Shown: positions 49,205 through 61,644, numbered from the stretch's first letter. The stretch is 64,000 nt of DNA from Albifimbria verrucaria (GCA_020081605.1 JAHREC010000011.1:2046001-2110000); one strand, 5' to 3'. Numbers and translations are program-made. Notes: a model not told the origin generated them from the letters alone.

Positions 49205-52200
49205 CAACGCCCGCCCCTTCTATACACCTTGGCCTGCCGCTTGAGGCGTCTCACGTGGGGAGATCGGCGACGTGGCGTGGGCATTTCACCCGGCTGGCTC
49301 CGTGTCGGACGAGACCCGACGCGCAGAGCCCGAGGACGATGCAGAGGAGGCGCGGTTTACTTCGGAGATTTTAAGTCTAAGGCGGTGGTTGCCATGCTCA
49401 TTGGCCGGGTATTCTGGTCCCTCCGCGGGTTTCTGACGGGCAAGCAAACAAAAGCTCGTGGCAATTTAGCCTGCTTTCTCCGCAACTTATTGACGCGAGA
49501 GAGATGTGCGGTAGCATCGAGGAATCTGGGGAGTTGCCTGTTCTAGACTCCCCAACGATGCTCCGGCGATGGCGGTAGAGGGGGAGGATGAGACCTGGAT
49601 ATTATCCTTTTTCTTTGCCCCCTTTCTGACTACATGTGTGTGCATTTATGTATGGAACCTTTGTTTGGAGAAGGCCTGAGGCTCTGGCTATTAAGGGTTG
49701 CGTTTCTATGCTATTGGGGATAATAGATTGGAAAGGAGTTTAGGAGGGGATGTGACCACTCATAGTGCAAAGCAGGGCCAAAGACTCGGGTCGCATATTG
49801 TTGTTTTTCTTTTGGTAGGCACTTTTGGAAATGAAAGTTGAGAACAAAGACGGTGTTCCTTGGTTAAAGGATATTATCCCAGTTGGGTAATATACCAGCG
49901 GGTGGCACAGAGGCCTTTTGTCACATCTGCTGTGGATGTAAGGCCTTTTGAAATCGCGGAATGCGTGGTTCAGGCTCCGCTATTCTCACAGAAACGGAAC
50001 GACAGGCGAGTCCAGCTAGACGAAGGCGCCTTCATGGCGTCAGCCATGTTGTTAAGCATGCGTTGTATCACTTCAGGTCTCATACAGAACAACCCATAAG
50101 TTCGTAGGCGCTCCGCATGAACGTGCCTCACCATTTGGGACCGGTCAGCTGCACTGTTACGGCGCCAGCTCAGTCACTGAGATGCAAAGTCGAGTCAACA
50201 TCGGACCTGACATATGCTTCTCCCAGCAAGTGCCATCTCACGTGTCCACATAGCCAACGTAGTGTTCGTAATGGAAAAGCAAGACTGCCAAGGTTCAAGG
50301 ACCGGCGTAGACACTTCACATAATATGGTCTGGCAAGCGGGGGCATGACCACGGCGCTCGCTCCGAGAACTCCAATTCAGGACGTGGTATAGCATTGTTG
50401 TTAAGAGGAAGGGTTAGTTGAACTGTGTGGGCGATGCTGCGCCGTGGCGCGCGCTTGGTTGTGGGCCTCGAGGCGGCTATCAACTGTGGGTGAAAAGCTC
50501 GGTTTGTCCCGAGACGTTTGAAGTCAACTGTTCGTATTATCGTAAGGCTTCGTAGGATGAGCAGTTCTTTCCGTTTTGGAGTGAGTCATGGATACTCAAA
50601 GGCGCAACATGTCGTTACATTGACGTAGTAAGAAAGTGGGTTGAAAATTTGATGCTGATCAGGCCTTGATTCTCCGATGAGCCTGCATGCTGTGATGGTT
50701 TAGGAGCATCACTTCCTTGCACAATCGCGGTTTTGTCCTGCAAGGATTAACACTCATGCTATTGCGAGATACCAGTATCGACTTTCAACTCCTTGGTTTG
50801 GTCCGCAACCAGTGAAGAAGCAACCCCGGTTGCTTTAACCGGCGATAAACCCCGGCCGCACCGCCGATCAAAACTCCAGGGGTTGTAGAAGGGAAATGTG
50901 GGGTGCATGGTAAGCATAGCTCGGTTGTCGAGCCGTGTCCAGCTAGTTAGTGTTGAATGCGTCTGCTTTGCCTCCATTCTCCGGTGACAGGGGTTGAAGA
51001 CTGGGCTTCATCCCAGGTGTTCTTCGTTGAACCTCTGGTCCATTTTGATTCGTCATAAATACATGTCCCACTCACATTTCATCCCCTTTTGACGTTTCTG
51101 ACTTGGCTCCACTGCATTGCGTTTCTGCGGACTAAGCAGACCAAGGAACCGGGAGACTTATGTCATAAACATGGTCCTTGGGTTGAACTACATTGGTTTT
51201 GTTGTGGGCATGATCAACAGAGGTATGAGTTCGATCTGACTTGAGTGTAGATTCTTTCCAGTCGCCAAGGAAGATTTGTCGAAGAGGGAGAAGATGGGCA
51301 CTGTCGTTGGTTCGAAACCTCGAGCAAGTATCGTGTCCGTCGACCTTGTTGGTGGGTCTTGACGTCTCATTTGGTTCATTTGCCTGGGTCCGCTTCATCG
51401 GGTGCCATCCTAGCTGCTGGTCCGTTCACTTGGGCAATTTCCTCGGCTCCCCATGTTGAACCCACCTCTCAAATATCCCGACCCCATCCATGCGCAGCAG
51501 CGATTTGGGATATTGTCTACATGCATGCTGTTCCTGGTCCGTTAGCTATTCTCCTAGGGCGAGATGAGACATCGGAGCAAGTATGGATTCGTGAGCAACT
51601 CTAGGGGTGGGGTTGAGAGGAGCCGTATCGGCTTCTTGCTGATCAAAATCCCTGGCGGGAATCTACCCACGTGGTAGCATAAGCGGGTACCCTGAAGCAC
51701 TGCCTTTCTCCGTCGAGAAAGGGGTGAATAGACAACCTGTACGACATGTTTGATGAGACGCTGTTGATCAAATGGCGAGAGTGGTAAAGCCAAAGGTGTT
51801 TCTTCGGCCCGTGCCTCGTCAAAGGGTCCACCAGAAGACTTCTCGGTTAGAAGTCCGGCCATGGCACTGGGTTTCTGGAAACGAATGAAGTGTCATATGC
51901 GGTCAGGGACTGGTCAATGCCTGTTGGGGGCAGAACAAGCAAGCAGGCTTGAAACCTCCCAGACAGCACCTCAGAGGCCGGAAACATTGTTTAGGGCGCA
52001 GTGTCTTAGCTAGAGACAAGCGCAAGCGCAGGCGCAGGCGCTCAAATTTGAGTCAGCGGCTGCATTGGTTGCAACGGAGCATGGTACAGCAACTGCACGA
52101 TCTGGAGAGGGCCTCGTCGTGGACGCTCTGGGAGGTCCAAGAGGCCCCCATCGAGGAAAGGTGGAGCATCGGGAGGTTGCGTTACAGGCGTATAAACTGT

Positions 52201-54109
52201 CTCACCTCCCTGCCCTTGACGTTGCAGTGACAGCAAGTCCCGCTCCCGCCTGTAGTTGTAAGGGATCTGATTGGAGGAAGGGGGCCTCATGGACGCTGGT
52301 GGATGCAACATGAAGAGATGGACCAGAGAAGTTTCGGATGGTCTGGGAGGGAAATGGCAGAAGAAAAAAATAAGTGGACATGGGTCAGGGGTTAAGAAAA
52401 TGCAGAACGCGGTCGAGTCGAGGTGACAGGGACCAGGGTACAAGACCCTCAGGCGCTAAGCCTTGTTGGGTGGCGCGACAGGGAGGACCAAGGTTAACGT
52501 GTATCTCGCCATGTCCTCTCGAAGACGTGAGCAAGTTACAACAGGTGAGGCTAGTGTTTCCAGAACGGTTCTCGAATGACGGGGGATCCATGATGGTGAG
52601 CAGATCCGTGGTAGAGGTTTCGGGGAACGGGGCTCGTTGAGATGATCCACGGCGGCCTAGGCTTGATGGGCTCGTGATGAGAACGTCTTCGTAAGGTAAG
52701 GTATGGTATGGCCAAGCGCCGTCGAAGATGGAGAAATTGAGGTACTGTAAAGTATGCAGTGCTTGTGTTTGTGCTTGTGCTTGTGCATTATGTACGTATG
52801 TGCATGACCGTTTTACCCCACAGTCTCAGAGTTCAGGTACTAACTTATGTGCTGTAGCACGTCCAGCTAAAGCAAGGTACATACGTAGCTCGAAGCACGT
52901 ACCAAGACAGCCAGAGAGCCCTTCTTGCCTACCTCTTACTGACTACCTACCAAGCCTACCTACTACTTACCTGGGTACGTGCGGTACTCTCCGTAGGCAG
53001 ACTTGGCAGATTGTGGGTGCTGTGTTATTTTAGTGTTTCGACAGGCGCAGTTAGTCCCTTACAGCATGGCGTTTTACCCGGCTGCCCTATCCGTACATGG
53101 TCCAGGATGCGGCCGGCCCGGTCTCGCTGATAAGAGCGCGAGTTGCCCGCCTTGCCCGCCTTGCCTGCCCAGCAGCCACCGTAGTAGGTAGCAGCAGCTT
53201 GGCCCCTCGATCGAATCGAAGAAGCGAAGCGAAGCCAGTTGTTGGAGAGGAAATTACTGCGCATCTGGTCGGGCTCTGTCAGCTATGCGCCGACGTGGAA
53301 CATGCACGCTAAGGCATGGGAAATCCCCGCCGCTGCTGTGCTTCTGATTCCTCCCGTTGCTACCCACACAATCTTCAATCTGTGACTGTATCGTGATGTA
53401 CTGTGCGTGGCGCTGGTGGCAGTCTCCAATCAAGGCCAGGCCATGGGTCTTGCACTGGCGTCTCCACCTGGCTGCATCCAGTGGCAGCCAGAGACCATTT
53501 CCCAGGCAGGCCTAGCACTGTGCGGTTCATCCCTAATTGGGGTAGCGTTTCCACCCCCGCTCCCGAAGGAGAGACGTCCTTCCAGTTACGTACCTTACAC
53601 TGGGGAAACCAGAGGCGGGGGTCTTTTGTGGGCCTTGGGCCTGTATCCATACTTGCCATGTCCTGTACTGCTGAAGTACATGCCTCATGTACCTTCCTAC
53701 CTCCCTCCTACACGCACTCGCTCTGAGCATTCGCCTCTCCTGCTGGCCCCGGCCGTGATGGGCGTTATAGCACCAAGGGTACCTGAGGATAAGTTCTTTT
53801 CCACCACCTGCTGTTGCGTCTTCAGGTACTTGGGCCAGGAGAAGGCCGTACCCCAGCCTTACCAACTACCTACCTAGGTACCGGTAGTCAGTGTATCGCT
53901 GGTGTCTACGCCCGTCCTGTGCCTTGCTTTTGCTTGCGTGTCAGTCTTGAGCCGACCGTCCCGGCCTTCATAGTCGTCCTCGTCCTCCTGGTGCCGTACA
54001 GCCAGATGGCCAAGAAAATGTGTCTTGGATTGGACTCGTAGCCATGAGAGAAAGAGAGAGTGCTGTGTACTGTAATTACTTCACAGCCTTGTTCTGTCCC
54101 CGCCAGGAG

Positions 54110-54740
54110 TCCCCCTCCCTCCTCCTCCTCCTCCCCTTCCCTGGTCGATGAAGGCCTGACTGTCTTGTCCTCCCTCTCCCCCTCCTCCCCGTGCCTTACC
54201 AAGTCGAGGTCATCGCGGTACTTGGCCGATATCGAGGGCGCTAGTACCGCCATGTACCTATAGCAGGGTACCAGCAGTTTGCCTACCACCCCTGTCCGGT
54301 TCCCGGTTCTTGGACTCTCTTTGGCTCACGTAGACAGCCTAAGCCTACAGCAGGTAAGTACAGTAGTCGCCTGTTCTCACCTACCACCACTGCTACCACT
54401 ACTACTTTGTTGCTTGACTTCGCTCTTGCTGTCAGTCTGCTCGCTCTTCTCCCCACGTCCGTTCAACCGCCGACGCCACCACCGGTTCTGTGTGGTTGTT
54501 CCTTTTTACCTCTGCTTCACCTCCTCCTTGTCCAATCACTCAAACCGAACTCCTCCTAGTCCCTCCCGCTAACTATTACCAATCACCGTCGTCAACTTCT
54601 CTCCTCTCTCTCCATCTCACTCTCCACTATCTTCTCTCATCCTGTGTTTTCTCTTGGCGCGGTGTCCTGATACCAATTATTCCTCCCCTTGTCACGACGA
54701 TCCTTCTTCCCTTCTCCCTCCCGTTGCTGTAGGCAGCAGC
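54110..54740 (+). promoter_or_regulatory. Pyrimidine-rich promoter/leader of the Zn2Cys6 regulator
   Basis: Dense CT/CCT tracts (CCTCCTCCTCC near 54118, repeated again 54500-54720) lie upstream of the regulator's ATG on the plus strand. CT-rich leaders are common upstream of filamentous-fungal transcription starts. The exact start site is not determinable. Confidence 0.45.
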
Positions 54741-54921
54741 TGCTTCGACCGGTCTACTACTATCGTGACTTTGGGTTGACTGCTCCCCTCCTTGGCCACC
54801 AACTCTCCCGCCACGGCTGATGGAGTTGCTGCTCTGCCACCTACTCCCAGCTTGAGCCTGTCTACACCACTCGTCTTCGCACTCCAACGAGACAGCATCG
54901 AGAGCGTGTAGTGCCTGACGT

Positions 54922-55137
54922 ATGAAGCTTGATCCTCTCCATCTTCGGTTTTGCTCCCATCACACGCGAGGCGGCGCGTCTTGGCAGGACTTTGACGTCC
55001 CTTCAGTACCCCCATATCTTGAATCACTCCCAGCAACGCCCTTCTCCTCCTCGGCTCTGCTAAGCACCAAGCCTGCTGTCGAGGCGGCTGGTACGCCGTC
55101 TCAGGCCCGCCCTCGACCCTGTCATGGACGCTTCTGA
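54922..55137 (+). promoter_or_regulatory. Candidate upstream ORF overlapping the regulator start
   Basis: A 71-codon frame beginning MKLDPLHLRFCSHH ends at 55137, 14 nt past the regulator's ATG (55124) and in another frame. If translated it would repress the main frame. Alternatively, removal of one base near 55116-55119 would fuse it to the regulator as a longer N terminus. Confidence 0.35.
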
Positions 55138-58100
55138 CTTCGGCGACTTCGCCTTCCCATTCCAAACTTTGCCCGATCATGACTCCATAAGTCAGATTCC
55201 CGAGCAGTTTGATCCTCAATCTACCAATGTCTTTAACCACCGTGCCACGGGGCCACGCCCGTCACCTCTGTGCCTGCCATGCCAATGAATGGCGTTTCTT
55301 TCAAGCACGATTCGGATCTTCACGTAACGACTAGCATGGATGGTTCGGAAGCTGGCGGCACTGACGATAGGAGCTCCCTCTGGGCACCTCGTTCGACGAA
55401 TCTATTGCTGACGAGTTTGGCCTCGCAACTCGAGGTCGCGCTGATGGGACAGATTTAGGTGGCAAGACCAAGGATGACAAGTCGGATGCACCACCTGCCT
55501 GGAGTGAGCTCAAGACGAAAGCCGGTAAAGAGCGCAAGCGCCTACCCTAGCCTGCATTGCATGCCGCCGCAAGAAGATCCGCTGCTCTGGCGAGAAGCCG
55601 GCCTGCAAGCACTGTCTAAGGTCTCGTATACCTTGCGTTTACAAGGTCACCACCCGCAAAGCTGCTCCGCGCACCGACTACATGTCCATGCTCGACAAGC
55701 GCCTCAAGCGGATGGAAGAGAGGATCATCAAGATCATCCCAAAGACGGAACAGGACACAACTTCGTCCATCACTCGTGCCATTGTTAAACCTGCCATACC
55801 CGGTTCCCTTCCAGCCACCAAGTCTGCGACCAAGAAGCGTGGTGCCGACGAGGCGTTCGGTGCAGAACTTGAATCATGGGCCAAGGCGCCTGCAAAAACA
55901 ACGGTGTCAGACCAGGAGCATGCAACAACTCTGCAGGTTCAAGAGTCGGAGGAAGACGCACTCTTCCGAGAAGGCCTCGATGCGCTGCCTTCAAAGGAAA
56001 TCCAGGAACACCTTGCTGAAGTTTTCTTCGACAACATCTACGGGCAAGCTTATCATCTTCTGCATAAACCAAGCTACATGCGGAAACTAGAGTAGGTTCT
56101 TACGTGGGGAAGATGGCTGAATACCTTGGTATCATAGTGCTGATACTTGAATAGAAACAACAGCTTGCCCCCAGTTCTGGTGTTATCTGTGTGTGCGGTT
56201 GCCGCTCGATTCACTGGAAACCCGAGATTCGGCTCAACAACGAAACAATTCCTTCGAGGAGAAGAGTGGGCATCGCTCGCTCGCGACATTTGCACCAGAC
56301 GCTACGAATGGCCTAACATCACTGTACTTACGTGCCTCTTAATCCTTGGTTTACACGAATTTGGTACCTGCCAAGGGGTCGCAGCTGGGCCCTCGGAGGG
56401 CAGGCAATACGAATGGCCTTCGCCCTCCAGTTACACAAAGATCTCGAATACGATCCATTGTGCCGAAAGGGCAAGAATCGGCTCAGCTTTATCGATCGCG
56501 AAATCCGTCGACGCATAATGTGGTCGTGCTTTCTCATGGATCGCTTCAACTCTTCTGGCACCGATCGCCCAATGTTTATCAAGGAGGAAGCGATCGACAT
56601 ACCTCTGCCCGTTAAGGAAAGATACTTCCAATTGGACATGCCTGCTTTGACAGAGACTTTGAGCGGAAGGGTACTTCAACCTACCTCGCCTGACGACGGG
56701 CATTTAACAAACGCACGAGAAAATATGGGGTGGCTGCGTACATGGTTCGTTCGATCGCTCTCTGGGGCAGGATCATCACGTACCTAAACCAAGGCGGAAG
56801 AGAACTTGATAACTATCCCTTGTGGGATGAAAGGTCGGGATATACTAAGCTTGTCCAGGACGCTAATAGCCTTGTACAAAATCTTCCAGATTGCCTTCGA
56901 TACTCTGCAGACAACTTAAGCCTGCATATGACGGAGAAAACAAGCAGTCAATATCTCTTCCTTCACATCACCCTCCAACAGAATCTGCTCTTCCTTAACC
57001 GAGCCGCCGCGTCCTGCTCAAGTAACGTTGTGAGCGGCCAAGTCCCTGAGGACTTCACCTCCGAGTCTACTTCAAGAACCATCACCGCCGCGAACCGAAT
57101 CTCGGATATTCTCAAGGATGCAGAGGAGTCACAATGCTCCATCACCGCACCTTTCGCCGGCTACTGTGCGTTCTCCTCTACAACAGTTCATATTCTCGGC
57201 ATTTTCTCAGGAGACGCCACTCTCAAGGCTACCGCCGAGGTAAACTCGGGTATCAATATCAAATTCCTGCGCAAAATGATGAAGTACTGGGAATGTTTCA
57301 TTGGATGGTGGAAGATATTCGGACGCAGTATCGCAACGCTCTGGACGGCACTCGGCCAGGAGCTCCAGGATACGAGAAATCAACATCATCACCTATCTTG
57401 CAGTATGGAGACTGGTTTAGTCGGTATCCTCACGGTGTATCTGACTCGGAATTTATGGATCCAGCTGCCTTCAAAAAGAAGGAGAAAGGTGCAGACGGTG
57501 TTCTTGAGCAGAAGCCAGAAATGAAGTCGGTTGAGGAGTTCTTCCAGACTCTGTCACCGCCACATAGCACCAGCAGTGGGGATGGGTCGCGAAGTTCAAT
57601 TCTGCAAAGAAGGTCTACGACCAAACGTCAATCAAGCGTCACTGTGGCCCGTAACGTGCAACAACAGCTTGATCCCTTGGTCACGGATATGGCTGCAGGT
57701 TCTGCTGCCGACCAGATGCGAGGCGACCGACGACTACATCGTAGAGTATCGGCCACACTTGGAAGTCAGGCAAACGGTCAGGCAGCATTCCACGCACGCG
57801 GCATGCAGCACGCCCAGAACCCAGCATTTAATGCACTATCACCTGTTAGCCCTGTGGTTAACCAGATGGGTCAAAATGCTCAGACGCAGCAGAACTTTTA
57901 CTCGCCAGATATGTTGTCGATGAATCTTGGGCAGCAACCGAATGGCATGATGCAGCCACTCGATCGTCAAATGGTTTACGGAGGCTATTCGATAGAAATG
58001 GGTGGCATGGGAATGCCACATAATATGGTGGATACTCTGGGTGATTGGGATGGAATACCGGGGCACATCGAGGCCAACCGAAGAACACAAATGCGAAGAA

Positions 58101-58346
58101 ACACGAAGGGAGTTCTAGATCCACGCCATTTTCATGGACAGGAAGTCTTTCTGTGGGACCGCTTCACGACGTCAGTTCACAAGAAGCTTCTTCAGCATGG
58201 TTCATGCCTTTCAACGTGGAACCGCCGGATATCAGCCAGGATATGGGATTTGGGGTGGTAATAGGGATGCCTTCGCAGGCATGTTCAGTGGTGGCAGTGG
58301 CATGACGACTCCGAATCCGATGACGGGGCTTCGACATGGCCTGTAG
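55124..58346 (+). CDS. Zn(II)2Cys6 transcription factor with fungal-specific TF domain
   Basis: About 1,050 residues. Start MDASDFGDFAFPFQTLPDHD. The binuclear zinc cluster at 55553-55636 reads CIACRRKKIRC, then SGEKPACKHC and LRSRIPC, with correct six-Cys spacing, followed by a basic/dimerisation segment (DKRLKRMEERIIKIIPK). The middle-homology domain (fungal_trans) spans about 56000-57250, with SWALGGQAIRMAFALQLHKD and RRRIMWSCFLMDRFNSSGTD. The C terminus is Gln/Met/Asn-rich. Intron 56092-56154. Many breaks: GGGG 55249-55252, about 55385, CCC 55545-55547, GGGG 56375-56378, GGGG 56727-56730, about 57315 and two or three at 58100-58270; the end TTPNPMTGLRHGL is at 58346. The target pathway is unknown. 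A link to the Pf2/ART1 class of carbohydrate and virulence regulators is only a memory-based suggestion. Confidence 0.87.
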
Positions 58347-58907
58347 TGTTACACATCCGGTATCTGGGGAACCTTTGTCCACTCAACAGGATATGGGTTA
58401 TTGTAACTTCTAAGTGCTGCGATGAAACTTGGACAAAAGCATGGAAAACGGGGGTTTTGGATATCAGCGAGCGCGGTTGTTCTTCCGGTGGAGTTAAATT
58501 GTATCGGAGGAAATAAGGGAGCTCAGGATGGTTCCTGACGGAGTCCGTGTGCGTACAACAGCCACGCTTATCTTGTATATACCAAGCCGTGGCAGAATGG
58601 TTAATGGAAATATTGAAATGTATAATTGACAGCATGTTCAAAATGCTACACATAGTTCCAGTCATGTAACTTGCATGCGAGGAAGTTGCGTCCTACGTGA
58701 CAGCGTAGCAGCATGAACGGATAGGAGGTTGTGTATCTATCAATGAAGGAAAGAGAAATTGGAGCACGGTGCAACCAGAGACACGCACCCATATTTGTCG
58801 AAACTAGTAATGATGTGATTTTAGATGATCCTATGTCTAATATATCGATACATTATGCCCATGACGCCAGTAACGAAGTGGTATCTCAGCTACAAGATCC
58901 CGCCATT
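58347..58907. other. Convergent 3' region of the regulator and KRI1
   Basis: About 560 bp between opposed stops, AT-rich. A tRNA-like stretch at 58584-58648 was examined and rejected. Nothing else seen. Confidence 0.5.
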
Positions 58908-60945
58908 CTACGATGAAGCCTCAACGGCCTCGGTCTTGCTCCCCTTCTTGCTCTTGGACTTTCTCTTCTTCCGCGAGCCGCCCACCTCGCCGAGCACGTT
59001 GCTCTGGCCGTTCGGGGTGATGACCTTTCCGGCGGCCTGGCCCGCATCGTCCTCCTCGACGGCGACCCGCTCGAAGCCGTAGGTGGGACCCGTGCGCTCA
59101 AACTCGGCGCCGAAGACGTCGCGGCGCCACTGCCTGAGGCGAGCTTTCTTGCCGAGGTGCTTCTTATCACGGCGCTTCTTCTCAATGTCGCGGAAGGTGG
59201 CGAGCTTCTTGAGACCGGCGAACTCGTTGAGGGCCTGGTCCGAGGGGCGAGGAGGATATCACGCGCCGTCATGCCGAACGACTGTGGTGACGTCTCACGG
59301 TAACGGAAGCCACCACCGACAGTGTCCTTGCCGCTAAGGAGGTCGTGGTTCGTGAGCTCAAGCTTGGAGTCGACAAGAGCCTCGAGCTTGGTACGTTCTT
59401 GGCGAGCCTTCTTCTGAGCCTCCATGCGCTCACGCTTATGACCAGCTGTTTTCCGCCTCTTCGAAGGGCGGTCTTCGTCCTCCTCATCTTGTGCGTCTTC
59501 CACATCCTCACCATCCTCGTCTTGAGCCTCTACATCGCTAAGAACAATGTCGGGCTTGTCTTCGTTATCCTCAAAATCTGGGATAATATCCTTGATATCA
59601 ATATCGTCGTCCCACTTGGGCTTCTTGGGCTTCTTCTTCTTCTTCTCTTTGGAGCCTTCGCCATCCTCTTCCGCATCAGATACAGGGGCAGCATCATCCA
59701 TGGCGTAGTAGTCGTCACCGAAACGTTTCTGCATCTCCTCTTCCCACTTGTCGTCGTCCCAGGCATCGTTGAGGAAGCTGATCCACTCTTCATCTGTCAG
59801 CTTGGCACCAGTAGCGCCAGCTGTTTGCTTGATCTTTTTCAGCTTCTGCTCAGCTTCCTCCAACTTAAGTTTCCGCAGACGAGCTTTCTCTTCACGTCTC
59901 TCGCTCTTCTCCGCTTCCTTCTTCTCACGCTCCTGGTCTCGGCGCTTCTTTCTTCCAGACTTTTCTTCTCGTCGCACGGAGCGTGCTGCTGTGATATCAC
60001 GGGCATATGACTTGAGGACCTCATTGCTCTTCTCTGGGTCCTCAAATCGCATGTTGTAGGCTTGCTCAAACTCATCAGCCTTGTCGTTGTCGTCCTCGCC
60101 TTCATCAGACTCGAAAGCTTCCCATTTCGAGCCACCCTCTGCCACCCAAGCTCTGGCGGCCAAGAAGTTGGAGAGGAAGTTTTCTGGGTTCTTGTCGGCT
60201 TCGGCGACGTTGAGCTCAGTGGTCTTGACGGTGGCCTTAACGGCGGCTGCTCTTGAAGGATGAACGCCGTTCTCGTCCGTCTTCGCAGGAGCCTTGCGCT
60301 TCATGAAGCCATCATCATCAGAGTCTGAGTCTGAACCCTCCCCGTCCGCTTCAACATGGAACGACTTCTTCAAGGCATCCTGCTCCTGCGCATACGTCTG
60401 GGGCGCCTCATCTTCATCGTCCGACGCACCTACGTCGCCTCGCAAAATCTTTTCACGATGGTAATCTCGCAGGAACACTGGCTTCTCTTTCTTCTGCTTC
60501 TCGGTAGGTGCTGAATTTTCCTCGGTCTCCTGGAAGAACTTGACGTCCTTGTCATACACACGGGGTCCTTGTTCTTAATGGCCTGTAAGGTGGCGGAGAT
60601 TTGAGCGTCGAGGTCCTCGGTGGCGAGGAAGCCGTCTTCGTCCTCAGTCTCGTCGGAAGAAGATTCGTCGTCGTCGTCGTTTTCGCCGTTTCTGCCGGGG
60701 CCAGCATTCTTGTACTTTTCCTCCACTAAAGACGGGTTACTTTCTGTTGCAATTGCCGGCTGCGGGGACAATTAGGACTTACGTCTTTGCCTCTCCTCGC
60801 GCTTCTTGTTGTGCTCAAACCGACGGGCATATTCTTCGTTAACTTTGAAGCCAGACTCGTTGAGAGGTGCCCCTCCATTGTCAGACTCGGAATCGCTGTC
60901 GTCCAGCAGCTTCCGCTTGGAGCCTTTTTGTTTCTCTTGCAGCAT
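58908..60945 (-). CDS. kri1: Ribosome biogenesis factor KRI1
   Basis: About 660 residues, nucleolar factor needed for 40S subunit (18S rRNA) production with Krr1. Start MLQEKQKGSKRKLLDDSDSE, then GFKVNEEYARRFEHNKKREE. The family core includes YDKDVKFFQ, KPVFLRDYHREKILRGD (about 60440-60490), NFLAARAWV, KLTDEEWISFLNDAWDDDKW, many acidic and lysine-rich runs, and the C-terminal motif ALNEFAGLKKLATFRDIEKK with LRQWRRDVFG. Intron 60726-60782. Breaks at GGGG 60562-60565 (plus-strand view; restores KDPRVYDKD) and GGGG 59244-59247 (restores LAPSDQALNEFAG). The true C terminus SKKGSKTEAVEASS ends at 58908; the unbroken alternative frame gives a spurious Arg/Ser/Pro tail. Confidence 0.91.
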
Positions 60946-61644
60946 TTCTAGTTGTGGCCGCTTCTGAATTATCGGGCTGTGTTCTTGGCTGCGTGATTGT
61001 CTGGGTTGTGCGGGCAGACAGGGCGAGACGAAGCGGCGGGAGCTGGAGTGTGCAAGTGGACTGAAGGCGCATCCAAAAGTCTCTTGCCTATCAATTCCGC
61101 TCTACACTTTTTCTGCCATCCAAAAATTTTGGCGGGAGCCGGCGGGTGCGGAAGAACTCTGCACCGAGGCATGCGAGGCGCCTGGCTTGGCTTGGCTTGG
61201 CTTGGCTTGCAGTGGTTGCATGTGGGTTGGTCCTTGTCTTGCCTTTGCCTGGCTTGCTTACCTTAGCTGACGTCCAGCGCTGTGGGTTGGCTGGATTCGT
61301 GGCTGGGTGGCCCCACTGCCACTCGAGGCGAAGGGGACCTCGTCATCGTTGCGCCTCTGGATCCTACCTGTACTACAGTACAGAGTACATACCTACTAAC
61401 CTAGTAACTTACCACCCTACTGCAATAGTACAGCGCTGAGCCCGCTAAACTGAGGGTAGCTTCGTCGACTTCCTCGCACGTCGTTTCCACACCACACCAT
61501 ACCTGCTGCAGGCTACCATATTTCCTCGCTCAAGCACAGGCAAACAGCATCCCGACAGCATCGACGAGCCCCTTCACCTCTTCACCTTCGCCCCCGTACA
61601 CTTGGCGATTTGCCTGAGATTCCTTATCGCAGACGTCCACCACC
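60946..61644. other. Divergent promoter region of KRI1 and RAB5
   Basis: About 700 bp containing a CTTGG pentanucleotide repeat (61182-61209), a TACAGTACAG/TACCTA stretch near 61370-61415 and a CA/CT-rich leader before RAB5. No gene seen. Confidence 0.55.
61182..61209. repeat. (CTTGG)n pentanucleotide microsatellite
   Basis: About five tandem CTTGG units in the KRI1/RAB5 divergent promoter. Confidence 0.85.

Larger units (their letters stand above)
48654..55123. other. 6.5 kb region without a supported gene, upstream of the Zn2Cys6 regulator
   Basis: I see no family-recognisable coding frame on either strand; the open frames are short, overlapping and unlike proteins. Contents: separase 3' flank with T16; a CGTCGA repeat (49186-49204); mixed-composition DNA to about 52700; TACCTA-rich DNA (52900-53000, 53680-53890); strongly pyrimidine-rich DNA from 54110 to 54740 that resembles a fungal core promoter and long leader. 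Genes for regulators often have such long control regions. A long noncoding RNA is possible but not visible from sequence. Confidence 0.55.

Noticed and set aside
48835..49284. Overlapping open frames on both strands at 48835-49284
   Set aside because: Arg/Cys/His-rich, low-complexity translations with no family resemblance, mutually overlapping, and without splice or start-context support.
51309..51319. Perfect tRNA B-box word ggttcgaaacc
   Set aside because: The T stem does not pair around it, and there is no A box or acceptor stem upstream.
58584..58648. tRNA-like segment (tggcagaatggttaatg followed 41 nt later by a stem-loop agcat-gttcaaa-atgct)
   Set aside because: The A-box-like start and spacing are suggestive, but the D stem does not pair, the T loop is out of register, and no 7-bp acceptor stem exists.
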